From assembly GCA_900553015.1 (NCBI GenBank), contig USBY01000005.1:43250-107249 (forward strand): a stretch of 64,000 bases of DNA, in the 5' to 3' direction. This stretch comes from an uncultured Clostridium sp. Its GTDB lineage: Bacteria > Bacillota > Clostridia > TANB77 > CAG-508. The notes beneath the pieces were generated by a model, which had not been told where the DNA came from, ran no database searches, and saw only the letters and a program-made list of their open reading frames with translations. Shown here in pieces: positions 8,366 through 17,619 of this stretch (positions are counted from its first letter, which is position 1; each line of letters opens with the position of its first letter). Position numbers and translations under genes: made by a program.

Positions 8366-8743
8366 ATGGCTGATAGTCAAATGAATGTAAAAGGAAATTC
8401 AACTACAAGTACCATGGGGCAAATACTATGGAGATTAGTAACATCTGCTGTAGTTCTAGCTATAACTGCATTTTTCACTCCTGGTTTCTCAATTAATAAT
8501 CTTTGGACATTAGCTATTGCTGCTATAGTTCTTTCTATTATGGACTATATAATTACTAAATTTACTGGTTTACATGCTAGTAGCTTTGGTAGAGGTATTG
8601 TCGGTTTCGCACTTGCAGTCGCTACATTATATGCTACACAATTTTTCGTTGCAGGTTATACAATATCTTGGATGGCAGCAATAATTGGTGCCTTAATTTA
8701 TGGAGTTGTAGATTATTTTATTCCAGGTACTCAAAGTGTATAA
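8366..8743 (+). CDS. four-TM phage-holin-like/YvlD-like membrane protein
   Basis: A 125-residue hydrophobic protein with a short polar N-terminus (ADSQMNVKGNSTTSTMGQ) and about four membrane helices at residues 22-38, 46-63, 77-94 and 100-117. The pattern (ALIYGVVDYFIPG at the end) resembles the 4-TM proteins annotated as phage holin family or YvlD/COG1950 in clostridia. No phage genes are near, so a lytic role is unlikely. It is a lone plus-strand gene with a strong AAGGAGG site, followed by a strong terminator. Confidence 0.65.
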   Translation: MADSQMNVKGNSTTSTMGQILWRLVTSAVVLAITAFFTPGFSINNLWTLAIAAIVLSIMDYIITKFTGLHASSFGRGIVGFALAVATLYATQFFVAGYTISWMAAIIGALIYGVVDYFIPGTQSV

Positions 8744-8792
8744 TTCTAGGATAATTTAATTTTGTATATATTCTGGCAATTATATATTCATA

Positions 8793-8829
8793 GCAAAAAA
8801 GAGCAAGGATACTTCCTTGCTCTTTTTGC
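8793..8829. terminator. bidirectional intrinsic terminator
   Basis: A long stem, GCAAAAAAGAGCAAGGA paired with TTCCTTGCTCTTTTTGC around a 3-nt loop. It has A and T runs on both sides and can end both the plus-strand membrane gene and the minus-strand nucleotide-sugar operon. Confidence 0.9.
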
Positions 8830-8832
8830 ATA

Positions 8833-9501
8833 TTAATCTATTTTTTCTACTATCTCGTTTTTGTTTTTGTATATAGAATGTTCTGGAACCACTCCTCTTA
8901 CTGATGAAAGTGGATATATATTAGTATGTTTTCCTATTACAGTTCCAGGGTTTAATACAGAACCACATCCAACTTCTACTTCATCACCTAACATTGCACC
9001 GAATTTTTTTAATCCAGTTTCTATTTGCTCTTTGCCATTTTTTACAATTACTAGTTTTTTATCTGATTTAACATTAGAAGTAATTGAACCTGCTCCCATA
9101 TGTGATTTATATCCTAATATTGAATCACCTACATAGTTATAATGTGGAACTTGTACTTTATTAAATAATATAACATTTTTTAATTCTGTCGAATTTCCAA
9201 CTACTGCACCTTCACCAACAATTGCTTTTCCTCTAATAAATGCACAATGTCTAATTTCTGCATTCTTACCAATTATTGCTGGACCTGCAATATATGCTGT
9301 TGGAGCTACTTTAGCACTTTTAGCAATCCATATATTTTCCCCTTTTTCCTCATATTCTGTTGGATTCAAAGTTTTTCCTAATTTAATAATACATTCTTCT
9401 ATTTTAGTTAAAACTTCCCAAGGATATGTAACTCCATCAAAAATATCTTTAGCAATAGTTTCATCTAAATTATATAAATTTTTTATTTTACACTCTTCCA
9501 T
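8833..9501 (-). CDS. left-handed beta-helix acyl/nucleotidyltransferase-like protein
   Basis: A 222-residue protein with hexapeptide repeats of a left-handed beta-helix: IAKSAKVAPTAYIAGPAIIG, then KNAEIRHCAFIRGKAIVG and EGAVVGNSTELKN, and later VEVGCGSVLNPGTVIGKHT. This is the fold of the GlmU C-terminal domain and of related sugar-nucleotide acetyltransferases. The start at 9501 follows GGAGGAAACAAA; an in-frame codon at 9522 would be inside the site. It overlaps the preceding pyrophosphorylase gene by 14 nt. The pair probably makes or modifies one UDP-sugar, but the substrate is not evident. Confidence 0.8.
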   Translation of the reverse strand: MEECKIKNLYNLDETIAKDIFDGVTYPWEVLTKIEECIIKLGKTLNPTEYEEKGENIWIAKSAKVAPTAYIAGPAIIGKNAEIRHCAFIRGKAIVGEGAVVGNSTELKNVILFNKVQVPHYNYVGDSILGYKSHMGAGSITSNVKSDKKLVIVKNGKEQIETGLKKFGAMLGDEVEVGCGSVLNPGTVIGKHTNIYPLSSVRGVVPEHSIYKNKNEIVEKID

Positions 9502-10741
9502 TTTGTTTCCTCCAATAATCATTATATAACTTGCTTGCTGTTGCTGGACTATCTACACCTTCTTTATTTTTTACTGGTGCAAAATCCTCTTCTCTTTTTC
9601 CTCTTACAATAGAAATTTGATTAAAAAATTCAAATGAGTCAAATATAAAATATTCAAATTTATAAGCATTTGGTTCTTCTGGTTCAATCATTTTACCATT
9701 TTCATCCATATAGCTATATTTTTTATGTGCTTTATGATATTGCAAATTTCGTAAGCTAATTTTTTCTAAGGCTTTTAAACTAAATAAATTACACATTACA
9801 TGTGATTCGCCAAATAGAATTTCACCATTTTCGTCTTTTGCCTCTATCATATCTTCTGGAAGTTCAGAATATTCTATAACTTTAACTTTTCCATCTTGAA
9901 TACATAAAGACCCTATTCTTTCTCTTGGAGTATTTTTAAATATAGATCTTGTTGCAATTTCTGAACCTTCTTTAATAGCTACTCCCATTAATAGTGTATC
10001 TACCATTTTTAATAAAACATTATCTATAGAACCTATATATACCCATTCTATTCCTTTTTCTTTCATATCATCTAGTACACCTTTCATGTACATAGACTTA
10101 AATATACTTCCATTGCCATCTGATGCTTTTTTAATATTGTAATTTTCATCTAGCATTATTTGCCCATCTTCTGTTATTAATGGCAATTCGCCTTGTTCGA
10201 AAAATCCTACATATTCTTTATTATATCCAAAGTAATTATGTTCTTCCATGAAATCTACTATTTCTTGATTATTTTCATGGCTTGTCATAATATACCATGG
10301 AATTATAGTATTGTATTGTTTATTTGCTCTTTGTAATGTATCTACTATTATTTCAAATAAATATTTTGGCTCTGGTTCTACATCAATTTTAAAAGTTCCT
10401 TTTGCACCTTTATATCCTAATCTAGTTCCTTGACCTCCAGACATTGTTGCTACTGCAAATTTTTTATTTCTTACAACATCAGCTCCTATTTCTTCGTAAG
10501 CTTCTCTTTCTTCTTTAGATATTTTATCTGGATTTAGTGATTTTATTGGTTTTAATTCACCAACATCTACTTCTGCTTCTTCTTTAATATTGTTATATAA
10601 TTCTTTTAATTGTGGAAAATTAATATCTTTTAATTGCTCTATTATCTTATTTTTTGTTGTTTTATCTACATTTTCTAATATTTTTAAAGTTCTAGTCTGA
10701 TTATATTTTTTTAAATTCTCTATTACTTTCTCATCTTTCAT
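9488..10741 (-). CDS. UDP-sugar pyrophosphorylase (UAP1/UGP2-type, UDPGP family)
   Basis: Transfers UMP from UTP to a sugar-1-phosphate. The 417 residues match the eukaryotic-type UDP-N-acetylhexosamine/UDP-glucose pyrophosphorylase family rather than bacterial GalU. The nucleotide loop is MSGGQGTRLGYKGAKGTF (about residues 100-117), followed by PKYLFEIIVD, then WYIMTSHENN, FFEQGELPLI and, near 240, YIGSIDNVLLKMVD. N-acetylglucosamine-1-phosphate is the likeliest substrate, because UAP-type proteins share the Q-LP loop; glucose-1-phosphate remains possible. It is translationally coupled to the beta-helix protein. Confidence 0.88.
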   Translation of the reverse strand: MKDEKVIENLKKYNQTRTLKILENVDKTTKNKIIEQLKDINFPQLKELYNNIKEEAEVDVGELKPIKSLNPDKISKEEREAYEEIGADVVRNKKFAVATMSGGQGTRLGYKGAKGTFKIDVEPEPKYLFEIIVDTLQRANKQYNTIIPWYIMTSHENNQEIVDFMEEHNYFGYNKEYVGFFEQGELPLITEDGQIMLDENYNIKKASDGNGSIFKSMYMKGVLDDMKEKGIEWVYIGSIDNVLLKMVDTLLMGVAIKEGSEIATRSIFKNTPRERIGSLCIQDGKVKVIEYSELPEDMIEAKDENGEILFGESHVMCNLFSLKALEKISLRNLQYHKAHKKYSYMDENGKMIEPEEPNAYKFEYFIFDSFEFFNQISIVRGKREEDFAPVKNKEGVDSPATASKLYNDYWRKQNGRV

Positions 10742-10830
10742 ATTAAACCTCCGATTTCATCGCTTTATTTTATCATATGCTTTTTTATTTTGCAATGTTT
10801 ATAAATTTCCCTTCATTTTTTGCAATTTGT

Positions 10831-10865
10831 GGAATATCTTTGACAAACCACTAATATACTTAACT
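10831..10865 (+). promoter_or_regulatory. possible sporulation (SigE-type) promoter of spoIVA
   Basis: GGAATATC at 10831-10838 and a TATACTTA element about 16 nt downstream resemble a mother-cell SigE promoter, which is known to drive spoIVA in bacilli and clostridia. The spacing is slightly long and the -10 match is partial. A TTGACA overlaps it, so a vegetative promoter cannot be excluded. Confidence 0.3.
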
Positions 10866-10910
10866 AAAGTAACTTAGTACAAACATTTTCTATGAGGAGG
10901 TATTTTATAA

Positions 10911-12389
10911 ATGGAAAATATTAATGTATACGAAGATATTGCAAAACGTACAGATGGTGATATCTATGTTGGTGTTGTTGGACCTGTTAGAACCGGTAAG
11001 TCTACTTTTATAAAGAATTTTATGGATTTGTTAGTTATTCCTAATATCGAAAATGAATATAAAAAAGAACGTGCTACAGATGAACTACCACAAAGTGCCT
11101 CAGGAAGAACAATTATGACAACAGAACCTAAATTTGTTCCTAATGAAGCTGTCGAAATAACTATTGGAGATAATATTAAATTAAGAACTAGATTAGTAGA
11201 TTGTGTTGGTTATTTAGTTAATAATGCAATAGGATATTTAGAAGATGATATGCCCAGAATGGTAAAAACCCCTTGGTCTGACGAAGAAATGCCTTTCGAA
11301 CAAGCTGCGGAAATAGGAACAAAAAAAGTAATAGAAGAACATTCTACAATAGGTATTGTAATGACTACAGATGGTAGTTTTACAGATATTCCTAGAGAAG
11401 ATTATGTTAATGCAGAAGAACGTGTTGTAAATGAATTAAAATCTTTAAATAAACCATTTGTCATCGTATTAAACTCTGAAAATCCTAATTCTGAATATAC
11501 AAAGGAATTAGCTAGAAGTTTGGAAGTAAAGTATGAAACCACCGTAATTTGTATTAATTGTTCTGAACTAACTCTTGATGATATAAATAATATATTCTCT
11601 AAAGTTTTATATGAATTTCCTATTAATCAAATTAATATTAATTTTCCAAAGTGGATAGATATTCTAGATGAAAGCCATCCTTTAAAATGCACATTACTAA
11701 ATGATCTAAAAAATGCATTTGAAAAAGTTAAAATCTTAAAACAAATTGACAACTGCATACAAAATTTATCATCTTCTGAAGTTATACAACAAGCATGTGT
11801 AAATAAAATTGAACTTGGAACTGGAAGTGTCTATATATCTATTGTACTTAAAGAAACTCTATTCTATAGTGTACTAACAGAAATCTCTGGTGTTTCAATC
11901 TCAAATGATGGCGATTTATTTAAAACAATGGCTGAATTTTCAGAAGTAAAGAAAGAATATGATAAGATTTCTTTTGCTTTGGAAGAAGTTAAAGCAAAAG
12001 GCTATGGAATTGTTACACCTTCGATTGATGAATTAATATTAGATGAACCTGAAATGGTTAAACAAGGCTCTAGATTTGGTGTAAAACTTAAAGCGAAAGC
12101 TCCTTCTATACATATGATAAGAGCCGATATAGAGACTGAAGTATCTCCAATAGTTGGTTCTGAAAAACAATCTGAAGAATTAGTAAATTACTTACTATCT
12201 GAATTTGAAAATGACCCTAAAAAGATTTGGGAATCTAATATTTTTGGTAAAAGTTTACATGAACTTGTTAACGAGGGATTACAAAGTAAGTTAGCTCATA
12301 TGCCAGAAGATGCTCAAATAAAATTACAAGAAACTCTAGAAAGAATTGTAAATGAAGGTAGTGGTGGATTAATTTGTATAATATTATAA
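10911..12389 (+). CDS. spoIVA: stage IV sporulation protein A (coat basement ATPase)
   Basis: Mother-cell ATPase that polymerises on the forespore surface and forms the platform for the spore coat, anchored by SpoVM. The 492 residues match the family from end to end: MENINVYEDIAKRTDGDIYVG at the start, Walker A GPVRTGKS (24-31), the switch-like LVDCVGYLV, and the conserved C-terminal GGLICIIL tail. The ribosome-binding site is GAGGAGG. It is a single-gene unit closed by the hairpin at 12391. Its presence is strong evidence that the organism forms endospores. Confidence 0.98.
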   Translation: MENINVYEDIAKRTDGDIYVGVVGPVRTGKSTFIKNFMDLLVIPNIENEYKKERATDELPQSASGRTIMTTEPKFVPNEAVEITIGDNIKLRTRLVDCVGYLVNNAIGYLEDDMPRMVKTPWSDEEMPFEQAAEIGTKKVIEEHSTIGIVMTTDGSFTDIPREDYVNAEERVVNELKSLNKPFVIVLNSENPNSEYTKELARSLEVKYETTVICINCSELTLDDINNIFSKVLYEFPINQININFPKWIDILDESHPLKCTLLNDLKNAFEKVKILKQIDNCIQNLSSSEVIQQACVNKIELGTGSVYISIVLKETLFYSVLTEISGVSISNDGDLFKTMAEFSEVKKEYDKISFALEEVKAKGYGIVTPSIDELILDEPEMVKQGSRFGVKLKAKAPSIHMIRADIETEVSPIVGSEKQSEELVNYLLSEFENDPKKIWESNIFGKSLHELVNEGLQSKLAHMPEDAQIKLQETLERIVNEGSGGLICIIL

Positions 12390-12390
12390 A

Positions 12391-12432
12391 AAACAATGCG
12401 AGTGGAACGTACATTTTCCTCTCGCATTGTTT
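12391..12432. terminator. bidirectional intrinsic terminator
   Basis: AAACAATGCGAG (12391-12402) pairs perfectly with CTCGCATTGTTT (12421-12432) around an 18-nt loop. The A and T ends allow use by both spoIVA and the convergent gene at 12439. Confidence 0.85.
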
Positions 12433-12438
12433 CGCATG

Positions 12439-13428
12439 TTACTCATTTAAAAATCTTTCTTCTAATACCTTTAACGGTATTTTAAGGCAACCGGCTTTAA
12501 TATCCAGCTCTGGGTCTGATAACTTAATATCAATTCCATTAAACGACTCTATCTCTGTAATGTTGTCATCTTCCCCATCGTATTCAACAATTGTTACGAT
12601 GTTGTCTCCTAGCACAATCATATAATTTTGCATGCTAGGAATTTCTGGAGCTAATGGCTTCACATTATTTCCCTCAATTTCAAGGCATTTATAGTCATCC
12701 GATGTGATACCTATCATATATAAGCATCCATCTTCTCTAGCCAGATGAGTATATGGCTTTGGGAGCCAAGAAACTGCTTTAACTTTCTCAAATTCATCAA
12801 GAATATCAGCACTTTCTATCGATAGCTTAATGACTTTTTCCCCGATTAATTGTGGTCTAAATATATCGTTAGGCATAGCAGAAAAAGAAAAATCTTTTTT
12901 CTTTTCCCAAACAGTATATCCATCTACTAATTTTGGAAATAGTAATTGCCAATATCCAGATACTTTTTTCACGAACAGTTTCGATTCTTCCAACCAATAA
13001 ACTGGTCGTCGCTCATCTAATATGACCTTTTTCACCTCATAGTTGTAAATAAGTGAATGAAGAGCTCCTTCTCTTACCAGAATTAGTGATCTTTCTTTTA
13101 TATGAATAAAATCTTCATATCCGGAAAGGAAGTCCAGGTATTCACATCCATACTCATTTATTTCATATACCTGGTTTTTCTCCTTATAATTGTCCCATAT
13201 TTTAAATATAATAGCCGCCCTTTCTTCGGCACAAATTATTTCAAAATGTTGCACGATACTTTTTAGAATGATTTGATCTTCCCATACTACATAAATCTTC
13301 CGTTTGCTCTCGAAAAGTCGAATATTATGCTTTTTCAATTTGCCATAATAGCGACTTTCAGTTGTGATTTCATTTACTATACCAAATGAAATCAACATTA
13401 ATTTGATTTTTAAAATCAGCTCTCTCAT
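12439..13428 (-). CDS. hypothetical protein, atypical composition
   Basis: A 329-residue soluble protein that is not recognised. It begins MRELILKIKLMLISFGIVNE, and much of it alternates short beta-like and turn segments (KIYVVWEDQ, LILVREGAL, GYWQLLFPKL, GCLYMIGITSDDYK, NMYIVLGD-like NYMIVLGDN). This suggests a beta-rich, perhaps propeller-like fold, which is an inference. No signal peptide or clear membrane segment is seen. It has its own consensus promoter and shares a terminator with spoIVA. Its codons use noticeably more G and C (GCC, GGC, CCG, CTC) than the genes on either side, pointing to a recent transfer. Confidence 0.75.
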   Translation of the reverse strand: MRELILKIKLMLISFGIVNEITTESRYYGKLKKHNIRLFESKRKIYVVWEDQIILKSIVQHFEIICAEERAAIIFKIWDNYKEKNQVYEINEYGCEYLDFLSGYEDFIHIKERSLILVREGALHSLIYNYEVKKVILDERRPVYWLEESKLFVKKVSGYWQLLFPKLVDGYTVWEKKKDFSFSAMPNDIFRPQLIGEKVIKLSIESADILDEFEKVKAVSWLPKPYTHLAREDGCLYMIGITSDDYKCLEIEGNNVKPLAPEIPSMQNYMIVLGDNIVTIVEYDGEDDNITEIESFNGIDIKLSDPELDIKAGCLKIPLKVLEERFLNE

Positions 13429-13485
13429 GCTTTTTTCCTCCTGGCATTACGCCATATTTAGTTTGGTTTACTCGTTATCTTTTCT

Positions 13486-13514
13486 ATTATAGCAGATTAT
13501 ACATGCCCCGTCAA
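13486..13514 (-). promoter_or_regulatory. SigA-type promoter of the 12439 orphan gene
   Basis: On the minus strand, TTGACG (13509-13514), a 17-nt spacer and TATAAT (13486-13491). This is near-perfect and lies about 60 nt upstream of the ATG. Confidence 0.75.
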
Positions 13515-13532
13515 TTTATGTAAATCAATTAA

Positions 13533-13567
13533 CAAAAAATAAGAGAAACTTTTTCGTTCCTCTTATA
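13533..13567 (-). terminator. intrinsic terminator of the transglutaminase-like gene
   Basis: On the minus strand, ATAAGAGGAAC and GTTTCTCTTAT form a stem with one mismatch around GAAAAA, followed by TTTTTT. It sits directly after the stop at 13573. Confidence 0.75.
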
Positions 13568-13572
13568 CCTAA

Positions 13573-14694
13573 TTATTCATAATCTTCTGTACTTAACTCT
13601 GGATATATAAATACAGAACCTCCGTCTGATACCTGACCACTTGGAAAATGAGTCTGATTAAAATTAGTCTCACCTTTTAAGAAATATCTAGTTTTAGTTG
13701 AACTAGGTACTCTTCCACTTCCTATAATTGTTGGATCATCCCAAGTAACATCTACCGCATACCATTTATTATTTAACATAACATAATTCCACGCATGTGC
13801 TTCTGTTTGACCAGCAGAATTAGTTCCAGTTCCCACTATTTCGACACAAGGTACACCTACAGCATCTAATAAATATTTTAATGATTCTGCATACCCTTCA
13901 CAAACGACATTTTGCTCTACTAATGCACCATATATATTTCTAGTATTTGTTCTCGTCATTGAAGAGTCATACTCTATATAATCTACTAAAAAATCATGTA
14001 TTCTTCTTACTTTAGTATATGGATCATCATTTGCCACTTGGCTTGCAATATCTGCTTTAATAGCTTCTAATCTATTTAGTGCAGAATCTACATCTGTTTT
14101 TGACGCAAATCCATCTACTAAATAGCTCCCTACTTCTGATGGTTCTATTGAAACTTCATATTTTGTTCCAAAAATATTAGTAGTTGAATATATCATTAAT
14201 ACCATTTTAGTTACATCTATATAAAATACTTCTGGATAATCTAAACCAAATGCATCCAATGCTGCTTGATACGCTACATTCAATCTTTCTTTTCCATTTT
14301 CTTCGTTTAACAAAGAATTGAATTGACTACCAAAATCAATTTTTGCAGTACCTGTTTTTAAATTTTCTATATTTGATTCAACAGCTGAATATATTATCTT
14401 AGCATTTGAATCTAACTGATCATAATAATATTTATATTTTCCAGCTGATACTGTAGTACTAGTATTTTGATTTGCAGTTTGGACATCTAGCTGGCTTGAC
14501 AATAATGTATTAGAACTGCTTCCTGTTGGTTCTAATGGTTTTATTGTTTCATTACTAACTTCATTAGTACCTGTAACTAATGATAAAATATCAGTCGTAT
14601 CTATCCCCATATATTGGATAAAAGCATATGCTATTCCTCCAATTATTCCTAAAATTAAAACTATTAATATAAATGTTAAAATTCTATTTTTCAT
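13573..14694 (-). CDS. membrane-anchored transglutaminase-like protein
   Basis: A 373-residue protein with one N-terminal membrane helix (about residues 5-28), a Ser/Thr/Asn-rich linker to about residue 85, and a transglutaminase-like cysteine-protease fold. The catalytic triad is visible as Cys265 (VVCEGYAES), His300 (EAHAWNYV) and Asp315 (YAVDVTWDDP). Such proteins act outside the membrane as peptidases or cross-linkers of the envelope; clostridial relatives are often linked to spore or cell-wall maturation. It lies divergently from the germination operon, which makes a spore-related role plausible but unproven. Confidence 0.85.
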   Translation of the reverse strand: MKNRILTFILIVLILGIIGGIAYAFIQYMGIDTTDILSLVTGTNEVSNETIKPLEPTGSSSNTLLSSQLDVQTANQNTSTTVSAGKYKYYYDQLDSNAKIIYSAVESNIENLKTGTAKIDFGSQFNSLLNEENGKERLNVAYQAALDAFGLDYPEVFYIDVTKMVLMIYSTTNIFGTKYEVSIEPSEVGSYLVDGFASKTDVDSALNRLEAIKADIASQVANDDPYTKVRRIHDFLVDYIEYDSSMTRTNTRNIYGALVEQNVVCEGYAESLKYLLDAVGVPCVEIVGTGTNSAGQTEAHAWNYVMLNNKWYAVDVTWDDPTIIGSGRVPSSTKTRYFLKGETNFNQTHFPSGQVSDGGSVFIYPELSTEDYE

Positions 14695-14837
14695 AAAAAT
14701 CTCCTAATTTTTCTAGTATCTATTTAATTATAACATTTAAATTATACAGTTGTATATAGTAATTTTTTCAAAATTGTACATATTTTTTTATTTATTGGAA
14801 ATTACTAATTTTAATAATTATATATAGGAGTAAATTA

Positions 14838-16520
14838 ATGAATTTTTCAAGATTAAAACAATCTCTTGCTAATTTAATAACATATAAAGGTCCTCAAGAT
14901 TCATATGATTTTTCTGTAAACATATCTACCTCAAAAAATATAACCTACGAGGCTAATGAAAAAGTTTCTAGTAATTTAAAAGATAATAAGAACATTATTG
15001 ATAGAAAATATAATACTTTAATAAATAGTGATATTATAATTAGAAAATTCAAATTAAAATCTAACAACAAACCTTATTCAGCTTTTATTATATACATTGA
15101 TGGAATGTCTGATTCAAATTTAATTAATCAATTTATATTAAAACCGTTAATGTTAAGAAATAAAGCAAATACGTACAAAACTCAGAGTCTAAAAACTATT
15201 AATAAAGATAAAAAAGTTATTATACAAAGAGATTCTAATGACTTAGCAGTAGAAATAGAAAATTCATTATTACCACAAAATTCATTAGTAAAAGAAACAG
15301 AGTTTAGCAATATTTTTTCTGCTATTAATATGGGAAATTGTGTACTTTTTGTAGATACCTTAGATATTGCTTTTAATTTGGATGTAAAAGGATTTAAACA
15401 AAGAAGTGTAAGTTCTCCAAATAATGAAATAATTATTAAAGGTCCTCAAGAAGCATTTGTAGAATCTATTCGTGTAAACACTTCTATGTTACGTAGAGCA
15501 ACAAATACTGAAAATTTGGTTATTGAAAATGTTTTAGTTGGAAAGCTAAGTAAAACACCATGTGCTATATGTTATTTAAAAAATATAGCAAATTCAGATT
15601 TAGTAGCAGAAGTTAGATATCGTTTAAACAATTTAGAAATAGATACACTTCTTTCTACAGGTCAATTAGAACAGTTAATATGTGAAGATAATAAATACAA
15701 TATTCCACAAGTATTATCAACCGAAAGACCAGATAAAGCTGCAAAAAATTTATATGCAGGCAGAGTTGTTATTTTAGTAAATGGAAATCCATATTGTATT
15801 ATTTTACCAGCAACTGTAGTTGATTTCATCTCTTCACCAGAAGATACAAATTTAAGACCAGCTTTTGCTAACTTTTTAAAATTTCTAAGATTCCTTGCTA
15901 TGGCTATAACTTTATTACTTCCTAGCATATATATTGCAATTGTTGATTTTCATCAGGAATTATTACCAACGGAATTATTGTTCTCCTTATGGGCATCAAG
16001 AGAAAACGTACCTTTCCCTATAATCTTTGAATTACTAGTAATGGAAATTTCATTTGAGCTAATTAGAGAAGCTGGTCTTAGAGTTCCTTCTCCGGTAGGC
16101 CCCACAATTGGAATAGTAGGTGCACTTGTTCTAGGACAAGCAGCTGTAAGTGCTAGTATTGTTAGTCCATTCCTTATAATAATTGTTGCAATTACAGGTA
16201 TTGCATCTTTTGCTATTCCGGATTTTTCATTTGGATTTCACTTAAGGATTACTAGATTCTTATTTACGATAGCTGCATATATTGCAGGTTTTCTTGGAAT
16301 TGCAATTGGTTTATACGTTTACTTGTGTATTCTTTGTAGTATTAAATCATTTGGTGTACCTTATCTAAACCCAAATGATAGTATTAATTTTAATAAAAAA
16401 TCTAACAATTTCTTTGTTATGCCAACATGGATGCAAGAATTTAGACATAATTATCTTCATCCCAAAAAAGAACGTGCACAAAACAATATAAGTATGAAAT
16501 GGAGGCATCCTAATGAATAA
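14838..16520 (+). CDS. spore germinant receptor subunit A (GerA/GerKA family)
   Basis: A-subunit of a nutrient germinant receptor in the inner spore membrane. It is 560 residues, slightly longer than usual. The N-terminal cytoplasmic region contains the family stretch GPQEAFVESIRVNTSMLRR (about residues 200-218) and RLNNLEIDTLLSTGQLEQLI. Several membrane helices follow from about residue 330, with EAGLRVPSPVGPTIGIVGAL, the strongest GerA signature. It overlaps the B subunit by 8 nt. It is expected to be expressed in the forespore; no SigG promoter was identified with confidence. Confidence 0.95.
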   Translation: MNFSRLKQSLANLITYKGPQDSYDFSVNISTSKNITYEANEKVSSNLKDNKNIIDRKYNTLINSDIIIRKFKLKSNNKPYSAFIIYIDGMSDSNLINQFILKPLMLRNKANTYKTQSLKTINKDKKVIIQRDSNDLAVEIENSLLPQNSLVKETEFSNIFSAINMGNCVLFVDTLDIAFNLDVKGFKQRSVSSPNNEIIIKGPQEAFVESIRVNTSMLRRATNTENLVIENVLVGKLSKTPCAICYLKNIANSDLVAEVRYRLNNLEIDTLLSTGQLEQLICEDNKYNIPQVLSTERPDKAAKNLYAGRVVILVNGNPYCIILPATVVDFISSPEDTNLRPAFANFLKFLRFLAMAITLLLPSIYIAIVDFHQELLPTELLFSLWASRENVPFPIIFELLVMEISFELIREAGLRVPSPVGPTIGIVGALVLGQAAVSASIVSPFLIIIVAITGIASFAIPDFSFGFHLRITRFLFTIAAYIAGFLGIAIGLYVYLCILCSIKSFGVPYLNPNDSINFNKKSNNFFVMPTWMQEFRHNYLHPKKERAQNNISMKWRHPNE

Positions 16521-17619
16521 TATAAAATTGAGTAATCTAGAATCCATTGGGTTAGTCCTTATAATAATTATAAATCACGTCATACTTAATTTCTCTAAAA
16601 GCATAATAGCTAATACAGGTTCTGCCTCTGCTCTTAACATATTATTTATTGGAATAATAGTTCTATTGTTTGTTCAATTACTACTATTTCTTTTTAAGCA
16701 TTTTTCTGGGCAAGATATTTTAGATGTTTCACAATATTTAGGAGGAAAAATATTAAAAGTAATTACAGGATTTCTTTTCATAGCTTATTATATAGTTTTT
16801 ACAAGTGTCCTACTTAGAAGCTTTTCTGAAAATTTAAAAATAATATATCTAGATAAACTTCCTATAGTAGTAATTGTAATATTCTTTATTTTTGCAATTA
16901 CATTTGGAAATAAATTAGGATTTAAAGTAATTTCAAAAGTTAATTTATTAATACTTCCTGTAATTCTTTTTTGCATAATATTTGTTTTGCTTGCTAATTT
17001 TAAAAATTATGATTTTAATGGACTATTCCCTATTTTAGGAAGTGGAATAAAATCAACTTTTATTACAGGACTAAGCAACATGTTTGCATTTTCTAGTCTT
17101 TCTATAATTTATTTTTTACCACCGATGGTAGAAGACACAAATTCATTTAAAAAAATTGCGAGAATTTCAACAATTCTATCAGTAGTATTATTCTTTTTTA
17201 GTATAGTATCTTTTCTAGCATTATTTCCTTTTATAAGAAACAGTGAAGAAATAATGGCATTATACCTAGCCACTAGATATATTGAATTTGGTAGGTTCTT
17301 CCAAAGACTTGATGCTATATTTTTATTAATTTGGACAGTTGCAGTTATAAGTTACCTATGTATAGCGACTAGCATTTCTATAAACATATTTAAAAAGATT
17401 TCTAATATAGTAGATACTAATGGCGTTCTTTATTGCTTTGCTGGAATAATTTTTCTTATAAGCCTAATACCTACTAATCTAGCACAATTAAATTTTATCG
17501 AAATTAATATATTTAAATATGTAGTATTTATATTATTATTTGCTTATAGCCCATTAGTTTTAATATTTGCCAATATAAAAAAGAGATTGAGGGGTGGAAA
17601 AAATGAAGAAGTTCCGTAG
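16513..17619 (+). CDS. spore germinant receptor subunit B (GerAB/endospore permease family)
   Basis: B-subunit of the germinant receptor, an amino-acid-permease-like protein of the APC superfamily thought to bind the germinant. The 368 residues contain about ten membrane helices, beginning with LSNLESIGLVLIIIINHVIL and including FSGQDILDVSQYLGGKILKV, a family landmark. The start overlaps the A subunit and the end overlaps the C subunit, so the three are translationally coupled. Confidence 0.94.
   Translation: MNNIKLSNLESIGLVLIIIINHVILNFSKSIIANTGSASALNILFIGIIVLLFVQLLLFLFKHFSGQDILDVSQYLGGKILKVITGFLFIAYYIVFTSVLLRSFSENLKIIYLDKLPIVVIVIFFIFAITFGNKLGFKVISKVNLLILPVILFCIIFVLLANFKNYDFNGLFPILGSGIKSTFITGLSNMFAFSSLSIIYFLPPMVEDTNSFKKIARISTILSVVLFFFSIVSFLALFPFIRNSEEIMALYLATRYIEFGRFFQRLDAIFLLIWTVAVISYLCIATSISINIFKKISNIVDTNGVLYCFAGIIFLISLIPTNLAQLNFIEINIFKYVVFILLFAYSPLVLIFANIKKRLRGGKNEEVP

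Noticed and set aside
8366..8743. Holin-like protein as the sign of a prophage
   Set aside because: No endolysin, capsid, portal, integrase or terminase lies nearby. The gene sits alone with a normal terminator among housekeeping genes.
14700..14837. SigG promoter for the ger operon
   Set aside because: Several GTATA- and CATATT-like words occur but none with correct spacing. The region is too AT-rich to choose one.
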